DNA from: Planctomycetota bacterium
Lineage (GTDB): Bacteria; Planctomycetota; Phycisphaerae; UBA1845
Reading direction: 5' to 3'
Length of the DNA stretch: 49,214 nucleotides
Assembly (NCBI GenBank): GCA_030616775.1
Contig: JAUWWQ010000031.1
Location: 1 to 49,214, forward strand
This document shows, piece by piece, positions 9,279-17,283 of this stretch. The stretch's first letter is position 1; the number at the start of each line of letters is the position of its first letter. The notes under the pieces were generated by a model, which saw only the letters and a list, made by a program, of their open reading frames with translations, was not told the DNA's origin and did not search any database. A program made the position numbers and the translations under genes.

Positions 9279-12200
9279 ATGTATTGCAACTTTTTCGGAC
9301 TTCGCTGCCGTCCCTTTGAGGATCGCGCCGACACGCGCTTTCTGTATGCAACAGCCGACTGTGAGGAAGCGCTGGCAGCGATGGAGTACGAGGGATGCTA
9401 TGGCGAGGGTATGGCCCTTGTTTTGGGTGGAGCCGGCACGGGGAAGACCCTGCTGATCCGTAGCCTCCTACAACGGTTGGACACCTCGCACCGTGTAGTT
9501 GTCTTGACCTGGCCGGCAACCGGGCAGATCAATTTTATCCGCGAGGCCGCCAAGGGTTTCGGGGTCTCACTGCCGCCTGCAAATCACGACGCTCGTTGCC
9601 TGGCTCGGTTGCGGCGCCACCTGACACGCAGAGCAAAGACGAATGCTCGCGCCATCTTGATCATCGACCAGGCAGAACACCTGACCAGCGAGAACATGAC
9701 CCAGCTCGCCTCGCTGGCCGACATGCGGCACAGCAACGCGAGACTGTTGAGTATCACGCTGGTGGGCCAACCACGCATCCGCTCGCTGTTGGACCGACCT
9801 GAATTCGCACGTATTTCGCAACAGCTCTACGGTGAATGCATCCTGCCGCCGTTGACGTGTGACCAGACAGGGCAATACGTGCAACACCGCTTGCGGACCG
9901 CCGGGGCGGTGGACGCCCGCATATTCGATAAGGAAGCGGTGGCACTGATTCATGAAGCGGCCGGCGGCATCCCTCGCCTGATCAATCATATATGCGACGC
10001 TGCCATGTTGGCGGCCTATGGTGCGGGAGTCTCTCGCATCAACCGGGAGATGGCCGCTGAAATAACCAGGGCCACAGGCCCGCGCGAACGGGCTATCGAC
10101 GCGCGTGAGGTCGGTATTGATACCACTGACCGAGTGGCGGCTGGTTTGACCGGCGCGAGCCGGCCACGTGCTCCCACCGAGCAAGTCGCGGCAGGGCTGA
10201 CAGGCACGACTCAGCCATTTGTGGGCGCTGAACAAGCACCTCGAGAGGTGACGGGCGCAGGGACAACTGGAACGAGTGGGTCTCGGAGCGAATCCGATCT
10301 GTCAATGACTAGTGCCCAAGGAGACGACAAGGGCGCAGGCGACCGACCTGTTACCGGATCCGTCTTGGATCAGACCGCCACGGGACAAGGATTCGAGGGC
10401 GATCCGCCGAATGGGGATTTGCAGAAAATGCTGTCTTTACCTGTGGAATCGCTTTCAACGAACGGTGAGGGGATGCTCGATCGGTTGGAGCGGGCATTGG
10501 CCCGGGCCGATCGGATGAACGCTACCACTGAAGCATCGCTTGCCCAGTTTACGGCGGTGGAAAGACATTTGAATTCGCTGTCGGACGGCGCCGAGCGGCT
10601 TATCACCAGTCTGACGGAAACGGTCCAACGGGCGACCCAATCGGTCGACAGCGTGCAAAGACGCTTGGACGAAATCCTCGTCCAGGCTGAGGATCGTATG
10701 GGCGCGGTTGAAGCCCAGATGTCGCGGACATCGGAGGTGTCAAGCGATATTGATGAGCAGGCCAACCGGATAGAGCACACCTGTGAGCACGCCGATGATG
10801 TTGAATCGCGCTTGAAGTCGATTGCGGAGCAGCTTGCCGACAAGGCCGACGAGGTCCAGGATCGAGTAGCACTTCTGATGACCGGCCTGGGATCGGGCGA
10901 AGAAGCCCAAAACAAACTCGCCGCTCTGCTTCAACAGGCATCGTCTGTGACGGACGATGCCCAAGAGACGATCAACAGTCTGCAACTAAAGTCACAGGAA
11001 GCCGTCGAGAGAGGGGAACGGTTCCAAGAACAGTTTGCCAACACCGCTCTGGAGACCTATCGAGCGAAGATGCAGGAACACATCGAGCATTACGAGCGCT
11101 CAGGGCTTGAGCGGATCGAGACCGCACAACGTAAGCTTGACAGTGCGATTGAGCAGGCTTCGACTCTCACTTCCCAGGTAGACCACAAGATCGACCGGCA
11201 TCGACAACAGCTTGAAGTGCTGGAGCAGCAAGAGGGTGAGGTGGAATCGTCTCTAGCGGCGATTACGGGCGGGCTGGCTGGAGCAGGAACCAGGGCAACG
11301 GAACTCAGCGAAGCGATCGATGGTTTCGAAGCATCCGTGGGCGAGTTGACCAGCCGCGCCGACGCAGCCAAGACAGGCTTGGCCAATGTCGTACCGCAAA
11401 GTGAGAAGCTGGTGCTCGATGTGCATGCGGCCTACGGCCAGATCGAAGCCGGACAGCGCACCGTCGGGGCAATGCTCGCCGAAGTCGGTGGTGCCTGTGA
11501 ACGCGTCAATGCGCTGCGCGACCAAGCGATGCAGTGTCAGGACATAGTCACTCGGTTGAGTTCCGGTCGGACAGAGGGCGAAACGACAATGAAGCAGCTC
11601 GACGAACTCGTAACATCGGCCAATCAGCTTCATGAGGCCATGCAGGGTCTGGTCGCCCACGTCGACGAGAAAATCGGCCAGCTCAATTCACACCACGCCG
11701 CAGCCACAAGCGTACTGCGCAACCTCTCGGATACGAACGTGAGCTGTCACAGCCTGCTTGAACGTGTCAACGAGTCGAGAGTTGCGTACGAGCAGTTGGC
11801 TGACAATACCAAGGGACAGATCGACCGGCTCGTGCAAGACCTATCGGCGCTGACAGCCCGAACGGAAGTCAACGCAAAAGAACTTGACACGCGGAATACG
11901 ACGGCGGCTGAATTGATTGACAAGCTCAACACGGCCACCACACCCGCTGAGAAGACCGCCACACAGCTAACTCAATACGTTGACCAGGCGAAGCAGTATC
12001 TCGCCAGCATGGCGGAGCAATGCAACCAGGCCGGTGACCTCGCAGAGCGACTGAACACCGTTATGCACCTGCTAACCTCGGCGAAGGAGACTGAAGCCTC
12101 GGTCGAGAAGGCGACCCAAGACGCGCGGTCGACGCATGATCAACTTGTGGGGTCGTCCGACGCCGCCAGGCAGCAGGTCACGACTCTTCAGGAACTCATC

Positions 12201-12962
12201 GACTTCGCAAGCGCCCTGATCGAAACGCATGAGCAGGTAAAGCAGGAAGCGGAAGGGTCTACGGAGCGACTCTCAGTACAACTGACCGCCACCGAGAAGC
12301 TGTTCGAGACCGCCAAGCCGCTACTCGATCAGTTTGTCGGGCAAGCGCGGGCACTCCAGGAAAAACTGCGCGACTTGGAAGGCGGTGCCTCCCGGATCGA
12401 GGATACCCTTCATGAAGCGACGGCGAGGCCGTTGGAGATCGTGGCCAGCGCCCAAGCCGAGGCTGCCCAACTCGAGCAAGTCTGTGCGGCAGTGCGAAAG
12501 GTATTCACCGGTTTATCCCAGGCGAGCTTGGAGGCGAAACAACGCTCCGCCGAGTGCACTCAGGCCACCCAGGAAACAGCCAAGCAACTCTCGCAGCTTA
12601 CCACCGAGACTGATCGCACGGCCAATACGCTTAACCAGTGGGTTGAAGAGGCCCTTCGGGCTCAGTCGCGTCTGGAGAAGACCTTGGAAGACTGTCCCCC
12701 CATCCGCGAAACACACCCCGGGGACGTGATCCACCGAGTGTCTCGTATCGTCAGACCCGGGGGGCGAATCGCCAATGCCAGCGCTATCGGCGAGCTGGAA
12801 ATGCTCAGTGAGCCCGGTACTACCGAACCACCGCGACAGGAAGGAACAACCAAGCCCCCGGCGCGGGCTGAAGAAATCTCGCAACTGATTGAGGACGCCA
12901 AGCGAGCGGTTGCCGAGGCTAAACCCCAAGGCGGCCTTCGGCCGCAACCAAAGAGGCCTTGA
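9279..12962 (+). CDS. ExeA/GspA-like AAA ATPase fused to a very long coiled coil
   Basis: A 1227-residue protein from ATG 9279; the frame is open to 9201. The start matches ExeA-type proteins (MYCNFFGLRCRPFEDRADTRFLY). Residues 1-270 form an AAA+ module with Walker A GGAGTGKT (50-57), a Walker B-like LIIDQAEHL near residue 130, and sensor-2-like GGIPRLINHICDAA. Gln replaces the usual catalytic Glu (ExeA has DEAQ). A low-complexity Thr/Gly/Ala linker (about 270-390) is followed by roughly 750 residues of continuous heptad-rich helix with recurring SVTDDAQET, ALRDQAMQC and EQASTLTSQ patterns, then a Pro-rich tail. No transmembrane segment is evident. ExeA proteins help build secretin pores, but the coiled coil suggests a filament- or scaffold-like role. 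It stands alone with no secretion genes nearby. Confidence 0.8.
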   Translation: MYCNFFGLRCRPFEDRADTRFLYATADCEEALAAMEYEGCYGEGMALVLGGAGTGKTLLIRSLLQRLDTSHRVVVLTWPATGQINFIREAAKGFGVSLPPANHDARCLARLRRHLTRRAKTNARAILIIDQAEHLTSENMTQLASLADMRHSNARLLSITLVGQPRIRSLLDRPEFARISQQLYGECILPPLTCDQTGQYVQHRLRTAGAVDARIFDKEAVALIHEAAGGIPRLINHICDAAMLAAYGAGVSRINREMAAEITRATGPRERAIDAREVGIDTTDRVAAGLTGASRPRAPTEQVAAGLTGTTQPFVGAEQAPREVTGAGTTGTSGSRSESDLSMTSAQGDDKGAGDRPVTGSVLDQTATGQGFEGDPPNGDLQKMLSLPVESLSTNGEGMLDRLERALARADRMNATTEASLAQFTAVERHLNSLSDGAERLITSLTETVQRATQSVDSVQRRLDEILVQAEDRMGAVEAQMSRTSEVSSDIDEQANRIEHTCEHADDVESRLKSIAEQLADKADEVQDRVALLMTGLGSGEEAQNKLAALLQQASSVTDDAQETINSLQLKSQEAVERGERFQEQFANTALETYRAKMQEHIEHYERSGLERIETAQRKLDSAIEQASTLTSQVDHKIDRHRQQLEVLEQQEGEVESSLAAITGGLAGAGTRATELSEAIDGFEASVGELTSRADAAKTGLANVVPQSEKLVLDVHAAYGQIEAGQRTVGAMLAEVGGACERVNALRDQAMQCQDIVTRLSSGRTEGETTMKQLDELVTSANQLHEAMQGLVAHVDEKIGQLNSHHAAATSVLRNLSDTNVSCHSLLERVNESRVAYEQLADNTKGQIDRLVQDLSALTARTEVNAKELDTRNTTAAELIDKLNTATTPAEKTATQLTQYVDQAKQYLASMAEQCNQAGDLAERLNTVMHLLTSAKETEASVEKATQDARSTHDQLVGSSDAARQQVTTLQELIDFASALIETHEQVKQEAEGSTERLSVQLTATEKLFETAKPLLDQFVGQARALQEKLRDLEGGASRIEDTLHEATARPLEIVASAQAEAAQLEQVCAAVRKVFTGLSQASLEAKQRSAECTQATQETAKQLSQLTTETDRTANTLNQWVEEALRAQSRLEKTLEDCPPIRETHPGDVIHRVSRIVRPGGRIANASAIGELEMLSEPGTTEPPRQEGTTKPPARAEEISQLIEDAKRAVAEAKPQGGLRPQPKRP

Positions 12963-13039
12963 TCTCCTCTGATTCCAAAAACGGCGTTCTTGCCTGACCG
13001 TGGTACTGTTCACGCAGCCATGGAAAGGAGAACGCCGCG

Positions 13040-13231
13040 AGACAATTCGTCAACAAGCAGCAGGCCACAATCACCGGCACGATTTCCTGTTTCGACCGGA
13101 TCCTCTTCAAAGGCTATCTGCCCCTCGGATGGCCCGATGCCATGGAACAATTCATATTCTGTCAGGATCTGCGGATCAAAGACTGCGCCGGGTCCGTCTC
13201 CCAGCAATGGGCCATATTTAGTTGCATGTAA
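13040..13231 (+). pseudogene. 5' remnant of a multicopy hypothetical gene family
   Basis: In frame from 13040 to TAA 13229 the sequence encodes 63 residues, including TITGTISCFDRILFKGYLPL, GWPDAMEQFI and DLRIKDCAG. From memory this is the N-terminus of a widespread bacterial hypothetical protein of about 450 residues, often multicopy (ITGVLSCFDR-FKGHLPL-). A plausible ATG at 13020 is in another frame, so a frameshift separates start and body, and the rest of the gene is missing. I call it a decayed fragment. Confidence 0.55.
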
Positions 13232-13385
13232 CGGTGCGTGTAACGGCTGGAGGCGTCCTCCAACGATCGGGACTGCCTGCCAGTCCCTGTCAAATTGGCA
13301 CAAACCGTCGCGAGAAGGCTTCCGGATAATCCCATAAGTCCTTGAAAAACAGTGGTTTACGGCGATTCCATCGCCACGGGACTTC

Positions 13386-13400
13386 TGGCACGCGATTTGT
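13386..13400 (+). promoter_or_regulatory. Candidate sigma-54 (-24/-12) promoter
   Basis: TGGCACGCGATTTGT matches the sigma-54 consensus TGGCAC-N5-TTGC at all positions except the last (T for C), with exact GG/TG spacing. It lies about 90 bp upstream of the first small heat-shock gene and leaves a 5' leader of about 80 nt. Confidence 0.5.
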
Positions 13401-13417
13401 CTAAGCGTCTTGTGCAG

Positions 13418-13435
13418 CCGTCCGAGGGAGGACGG
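13418..13435 (+). promoter_or_regulatory. Hairpin in the hsp20 leader
   Basis: CCGTCC-GAGGGA-GGACGG forms a perfect 6-bp stem with a 6-nt loop between the candidate promoter and the start codon. A second small stem (AGATC/GATCT) follows close by. The loop GAGGGA does not cover the real ribosome site (AAGGAGG, about 13480-13486), so a thermosensor role is only speculative. Confidence 0.35.
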
Positions 13436-13490
13436 AGGCAAGAGGATTTCAAGATCGTAAGGATCTGTAAGAACAAAAAGGAGGTGCAGC

Positions 13491-13943
13491 ATGTTGGCAC
13501 TACGAGTCAATGGTTCGCACTCGATCAATCGGTTGCGAAGTGAAATGGATCGTCTGTTCGACAGTGCGTTCGAGGGGTTCCCGCGGCTGACCCGCGATGC
13601 GTGGTTCGCCCCGACCTCCCCGGCCGTGAACGTGTGGGAGGATACGGACAACGTTTACGCCGAGGCGGAGCTGCCGGGCTTGAAGCTGGATGACATCGAG
13701 CTTCTCGTCATGGGCGACGAACTGACTATCAAGGGAGAGCGCAAGGACGTTTGCGAGGACGAAGTGTCGTATCACCGCAAGGAGCGCGGTGCCGGCTCCT
13801 TCAACCGCGTATTCCGTTTGCCCGTAGGTGTCGACGCGGAGAAGGTGGAGGCGACGTTGCGTGACGGCGTTCTCACGGTGACCATGCCGAAGGCCGACGA
13901 AGCCAAGCCGCGCAAGATCGAGGTGAAGACCCTTCCGAGGTAG
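13491..13943 (+). CDS. Small heat-shock protein (Hsp20 family)
   Basis: A 150-residue ATP-independent holdase chaperone. The alpha-crystallin domain spans about residues 42-145: NVWEDTDNVYAEAELPG, DDIELLVMGDELTIKGER, then RVFRLPVGVDAEKVEA and the signature GVLTVTMPK. The N-terminus contains the RLRSEMDRLFD helix that drives oligomerisation. Length is typical for bacterial class A/B sHSPs. It has a strong AAGGAGGT ribosome site and a candidate sigma-54 promoter. The second sHSP follows 49 nt later, so the two are probably cotranscribed and may form mixed oligomers. Confidence 0.93.
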   Translation: MLALRVNGSHSINRLRSEMDRLFDSAFEGFPRLTRDAWFAPTSPAVNVWEDTDNVYAEAELPGLKLDDIELLVMGDELTIKGERKDVCEDEVSYHRKERGAGSFNRVFRLPVGVDAEKVEATLRDGVLTVTMPKADEAKPRKIEVKTLPR

Positions 13944-13992
13944 TCCAGCTACGTGACGGGAGTACCTCAGAACAAAGAAAGGAGATAGAGCC

Positions 13993-14391
13993 GTGACAAC
14001 GATGGCTATTGAGAAACCAGCAGAGCGAGAGATCGCACGTACTGAACCGACGTGGAACAGGCCGCAATTCCGGCCCAACGTGGACATTCTGGAGCGACCC
14101 GATGAGCTGACCGTGCTGGCTGACATGCCGGGCACCAGCGCAGAGGATGTCAACATTCAGTTCGAGAATGGAACGCTGAAACTCCATGGCAAGGTCAAGG
14201 ATCGGGAGCCGCAGGAGACGGGATACGTCTTGCAGGAGTACGGCGTTGGCGACTTCCACCGGACGTTCCAGGTGAGCGAGATCATCGATGCGGCGCGTAT
14301 CAGTGCCGAGTACGAGGACGGAGTTCTGATCCTGCATCTTCCGAAGACGGAGGCTGTCAAACCCCGGAAGATCGCCGTGAAGACGAACTAG
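13993..14391 (+). CDS. Small heat-shock protein (Hsp20 family), second copy
   Basis: A 132-residue Hsp20 starting at GTG 13993 with AAAGGAG about 9 nt upstream; an ATG four codons in is an alternative. The alpha-crystallin domain runs from NVDILERPDELTVLADMPG to the GVLILHLPK signature. It is divergent enough from the upstream paralogue (different N-terminus; GDFHRTFQV against GSFNRVFRL) that the duplication is old. Paired divergent sHSPs in one operon are common and usually co-assemble on unfolding clients. Confidence 0.92.
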   Translation: MTTMAIEKPAEREIARTEPTWNRPQFRPNVDILERPDELTVLADMPGTSAEDVNIQFENGTLKLHGKVKDREPQETGYVLQEYGVGDFHRTFQVSEIIDAARISAEYEDGVLILHLPKTEAVKPRKIAVKTN

Positions 14392-14441
14392 CACTGCGTT
14401 TCGTAAGTCTCGCGACTATCTGGGCCGCAGGCTTCAGTCTA

Positions 14442-14501
14442 CGCGGACGTCCGCGCGGCTAAAGCCCGCGGCTCGGGCAAGTATGTGCCACCAGCGTGGC
14501 A
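14442..14501. repeat. Cluster of short palindromes (REP-like) between convergent genes
   Basis: Three hairpin-forming sequences sit close together: a perfect 14-bp palindrome CGCGGACGTCCGCG (14442-14455), a GCGGCTAAAGCCCGC segment, and TGCCAC-CAGC-GTGGCA (14486-14501). They lie between the convergent hsp20 and nifS genes, the usual place for REP elements or bidirectional terminators. No T-run is present. Confidence 0.5.
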
Positions 14502-14553
14502 AACGTTCATTCGCAGAACCACCGGATCTTGATAGACCTCTGGCGTGACGGGC

Positions 14554-15777
14554 CTATCGGCTCTGGTGGAATAGGTTCTCGGCGTTCGGGCGGGGCGTGT
14601 TTTTCTTGTTGTCCCAATAGGGCGAAAGCTTGCGAAGATTTGCCACGATCTGTGGAAAGACTTCGATGATCCGGTCAATTTCCTCTTCAGTGTTGTACCG
14701 GCTGAGGCTGAACCGGACGGAGCCGTGAACGGCGGTGAATGGGACGTTCAGGGCTCTTAGCACGTGGGACGGTTCAAGTGACCCGGATGTGCAGGCTGAA
14801 CCGCTGGAGGCGCAGATTCCGTGGGCACTAAGCTGATACAGCATCCCCTCCCCCTCCACGTAATGACATGAAATGTTCAACGTGTTGGGAAGCCTGGTTG
14901 CGCCCTTGCCGTTCACCTGGACGCAAGGGACCTTCTTCTCAAGAGCCTTTTCCAGGCGGTCTCTGAGTCTTCGTATCCGCGCCTCTTCCTTTTCACGGTT
15001 TTCCATGGCAAGCGTCATGGCCCGGGCCAGGCCCACGATGTATGGTACGTTCTCCGTTCCTGCCCGTCTCCCTCCTTCCTGGTGTCCGCCAATCATGAAA
15101 GGCCGGCACGGTGTCCCCCGCCTGATGAAGAGCGCCCCGATTCCCTTGGGCGCGTGAAGCTTGTGCCCGGAGAAGGATAGAAGGTCTACGTGCCGGTACT
15201 CCCCCTCTAGATTGAACGGCATCTTGCCGACGGATTGCGTCGCGTCAGTGTGGAAGACGATGGACGGATCGGTTTCCTTGGTCAAGCGCGAGAGTTGCTC
15301 AATGGGGAAGATCACGCCTGTCTCGTTGTTGGCGTGCATGATGGTGACCAGGAGCGTATCTGGTCTAACGGCGCGCACAAACTGGCGGATGTCAAGATTG
15401 CCATCTCCATTGACCGGAAGGAAGGTTACGTCGTACCCGCTGCGCTGCAGATCCTTGCAGACCTCGAGCACGGCCGGGTGCTCTACGGAAGTCGTAATGA
15501 TGTGGCTCCGATTCGTGTTGGCTTTAGCCGTCCCGACAATGGCGGTGTTGTTGCTCTCCGTGGCACAGGAAGTGAAGAGGATTTGTTTGGCGTCGGTCAC
15601 GCCCAGATGTCCAGCGATTTCCTGTCGGGCCTGGGCGATCGCCGCTGCCGCGCCCCGCGCGGGTTCGTACATGGAGCTTGGATTGAAGTAGTTCTCAGTG
15701 AGAAACGGAGTCATCGCCTCGTACACTTCGGGCGCGATTCCTGTCGTAGCATTGTTGTCGGCGTAGATGATTCCCAT
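14554..15777 (-). CDS. nifS: Cysteine desulfurase NifS
   Basis: A 407-residue PLP enzyme that takes sulfur from cysteine for Fe-S cluster assembly. YADNNATTGIAPEV at the N-terminus, the PLP lysine in SFSGHKLHAPKG (about 205), and the persulfide cysteine in SGSACTSGSLEPSHVLRAL are all intact; the long active-site loop places it with group I (NifS/IscS). A C-terminal extension of about 20 residues is present. It follows nifU by only 15 nt, forming a nifU-nifS operon. No nitrogenase gene is visible, so it probably serves general or stress Fe-S assembly, as in Helicobacter. Confidence 0.95.
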   Translation of the reverse strand: MGIIYADNNATTGIAPEVYEAMTPFLTENYFNPSSMYEPARGAAAAIAQARQEIAGHLGVTDAKQILFTSCATESNNTAIVGTAKANTNRSHIITTSVEHPAVLEVCKDLQRSGYDVTFLPVNGDGNLDIRQFVRAVRPDTLLVTIMHANNETGVIFPIEQLSRLTKETDPSIVFHTDATQSVGKMPFNLEGEYRHVDLLSFSGHKLHAPKGIGALFIRRGTPCRPFMIGGHQEGGRRAGTENVPYIVGLARAMTLAMENREKEEARIRRLRDRLEKALEKKVPCVQVNGKGATRLPNTLNISCHYVEGEGMLYQLSAHGICASSGSACTSGSLEPSHVLRALNVPFTAVHGSVRFSLSRYNTEEEIDRIIEVFPQIVANLRKLSPYWDNKKNTPRPNAENLFHQSR

Positions 15778-15792
15778 GGGCTTGCCCCCATC

Positions 15793-16758
15793 CTATACTT
15801 CCACTTCGATGACCCTGATACGCTCGTCCACCATATCTTTCAGAGTCCGTTCCACCATCATCTTGAGGGTCCGGCTCGCCCCGGCACAGGCCGCGCACGC
15901 ACCGTGGAGGCGGCAGTAGACCAGCGTGTCCTTGATGTCGATGATCTCAACATCGCCGCCGTCCTTCTGGAGCATCGGGCGGATGTACTGGTCCACGGCC
16001 TTCTCGATTCTTTTGGCGAACTGATAGGGTGACACGGCGGGCTCCTCTTTCGTCACATCGGCACCGGCCTTGCTCGTCTTACGCGTAGCTCTCTGTGAGC
16101 CCTCGCCACTGCCCCATGTGTCGTCGAGAAGATCCTGCAACCCGCCTGGAACGTGATGGCAGGACATGCATGCTCCACCGGCCTTTACTGCGTTGGTGAC
16201 CTCAGGAATCGTGCGCAGGTTCAGCTCCTTGATCTTGCGCCTCAAATAGGGCTCACTCACAGAGAAGCACTTGCAGACGATTCGGCCTTCCTCCTGTTCA
16301 TCAGCATGCACATCTATGCCCAGCCGTTCCAGATCGACTCCCCGCTTCTGTGCCCAGTTGAACACGGCCGCTTCCAACGCCTCGGCCCCCATGACGGAAC
16401 AGTGGATCTTCTGCTCCGGCAGCCCTTCGAGGAACTCTACGATGTCTTTGTTCTGTATCTTCAGCGCCTCAATCGGCGTGTATCGTCCCTTATCGATCAG
16501 GGTACACAGCGCCTCCGAGGCGGCGATGGCTGATGTGCATCCAAAAGTCAGATACTTAGCCTCAACGATCACGTCCTTCGTGGGGTCCGTGCGGTGCCGC
16601 TCGACTCGGAAGGTAAAACGCATCGCGTCACCGCACACTATCGAGCCGTGCTCACCGAAGCCGTCCGGATCTTCGATCTCCCCAAGATGAGTCCCAGGCT
16701 TGCCGTGGACCGCATCCATGAAGAGCCGCGTCGTTTTTTCGCTGTAGTCCCACACCAT
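15793..16758 (-). CDS. nifU: Fe-S cluster scaffold protein NifU (three-domain)
   Basis: A 321-residue full-length NifU. The N-terminal IscU-like domain has its three cluster cysteines, C42 (IVCGD), C74 (TFGCTSA) and C120 (KIHCSVMG). The central BFD-like [2Fe-2S] domain has CKC (about 162-164) and CMSCH (about 198-202). The C-terminal Nfu domain carries CAACAG. It builds clusters with sulfur from NifS encoded immediately downstream. It has a strong GGAGG ribosome site and lies divergent from the PerR-like gene across a 525-bp region carrying the operator described at 16859-16887. In organisms without nitrogenase, this pair is the housekeeping or stress Fe-S system. Confidence 0.95.
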   Translation of the reverse strand: MVWDYSEKTTRLFMDAVHGKPGTHLGEIEDPDGFGEHGSIVCGDAMRFTFRVERHRTDPTKDVIVEAKYLTFGCTSAIAASEALCTLIDKGRYTPIEALKIQNKDIVEFLEGLPEQKIHCSVMGAEALEAAVFNWAQKRGVDLERLGIDVHADEQEEGRIVCKCFSVSEPYLRRKIKELNLRTIPEVTNAVKAGGACMSCHHVPGGLQDLLDDTWGSGEGSQRATRKTSKAGADVTKEEPAVSPYQFAKRIEKAVDQYIRPMLQKDGGDVEIIDIKDTLVYCRLHGACAACAGASRTLKMMVERTLKDMVDERIRVIEVEV

Positions 16759-16841
16759 GTCTGTCCTCCAAAGCGGGCTCCTGGGGCTCCATCACCCCGG
16801 CGTCGTTCCGCACTATACACTCATTTTTTCTCAAAAAGGCC

Positions 16842-16872
16842 TTGACAAGGCTTTCCTATTAGTAATGATAAT
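16842..16872 (+). promoter_or_regulatory. Possible plus-strand promoter overlapping the operator
   Basis: A perfect -35 hexamer TTGACA at 16842-16847 is followed by AT-rich -10 candidates (TGATAA/GATAAT, 16866-16872) with 18-19 nt spacing. The -10 would lie inside the inverted-repeat operator, the usual arrangement for repression. It could drive perR, about 400 bp away, or a lost gene. Confidence 0.45.
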
Positions 16873-16887
16873 GACTAGGATTACTAA
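16859..16887. promoter_or_regulatory. Inverted-repeat operator, Fur/PerR-box-like
   Basis: Perfect 8-bp arms TTAGTAAT (16859-16866) and ATTACTAA (16880-16887) are separated by 13 bp, so the arm centres are 21 bp or two helical turns apart. The overlapping 15-mer from 16866 (TGATAAT-G-ACTAGGA) matches the 7-1-7 Fur-family box TGATAAT-N-ATTATCA at 11 of 14 positions. It is a markedly AT-rich island in GC-rich DNA between divergent nifU and the PerR-like gene. Binding by that regulator is inferred; an Rrf2/IscR-type protein is an alternative. Confidence 0.6.
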
Positions 16888-16938
16888 ATACAGGCGGAAA
16901 ATGCCAAAAACGCGAACACCGCGGTACTGGAGGGTTAA

Positions 16939-16986
16939 GTGATACTGGACGAACTAGTCAAGGCCGGGTCGGCCCAGGGCGGCTGA
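16939..16986 (+). other. 15-codon mini-ORF with strong ribosome site
   Basis: GGAGGG (16929-16934) precedes a GTG at 16939 that opens a 15-codon frame (MILDELVKAGSAQGG) ending at TGA. It directly follows the operator/promoter. It may be a leader peptide or the surviving start of a deleted operator-controlled gene. Confidence 0.3.
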
Positions 16987-17283
16987 TCCTCACGACGACG
17001 GACAGCATCGACCACCCTGGAGAGTCCCCCGGTCGTTCGTGTAGGAAACTTGGCGTTGAGGAGCGCAGCCAAGCCATATGTGTTTCGACGCGGTGGCGAG
17101 AGAGGTGCACAGGGGCGCGTGAGGGCGTACTGGCGGATCTCTTTTGAGATGGGAAAAACCTGAATAGCCAATCCAGCGTTGAGCGTGGCGCGCCCCGGAT
17201 ACTCCAGGACTGGCTTAAAGCCGGTTCTGGAGGCGCCGTCAGCAGGAAGTCGAGAAGGTTTGCCTTCGTATGGTGTCATAGCA
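16987..17283. other. Non-coding stretch between operator and perR
   Basis: No supported gene is present between the mini-ORF and ATG 17284. The only structure seen is the 31-bp hairpin repeat at 17202-17232. Confidence 0.5.
17202..17232. repeat. 31-bp hairpin (REP-like)
   Basis: CTCCAGGACTGGCTT and AAGCCGGTTCTGGAG pair over 15 bp around a single central base, with only two G-T type mismatches that would still pair in RNA. It lies 52 bp upstream of the perR start, so it could be a REP element or a leader structure. No U-tract follows. Confidence 0.5.
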
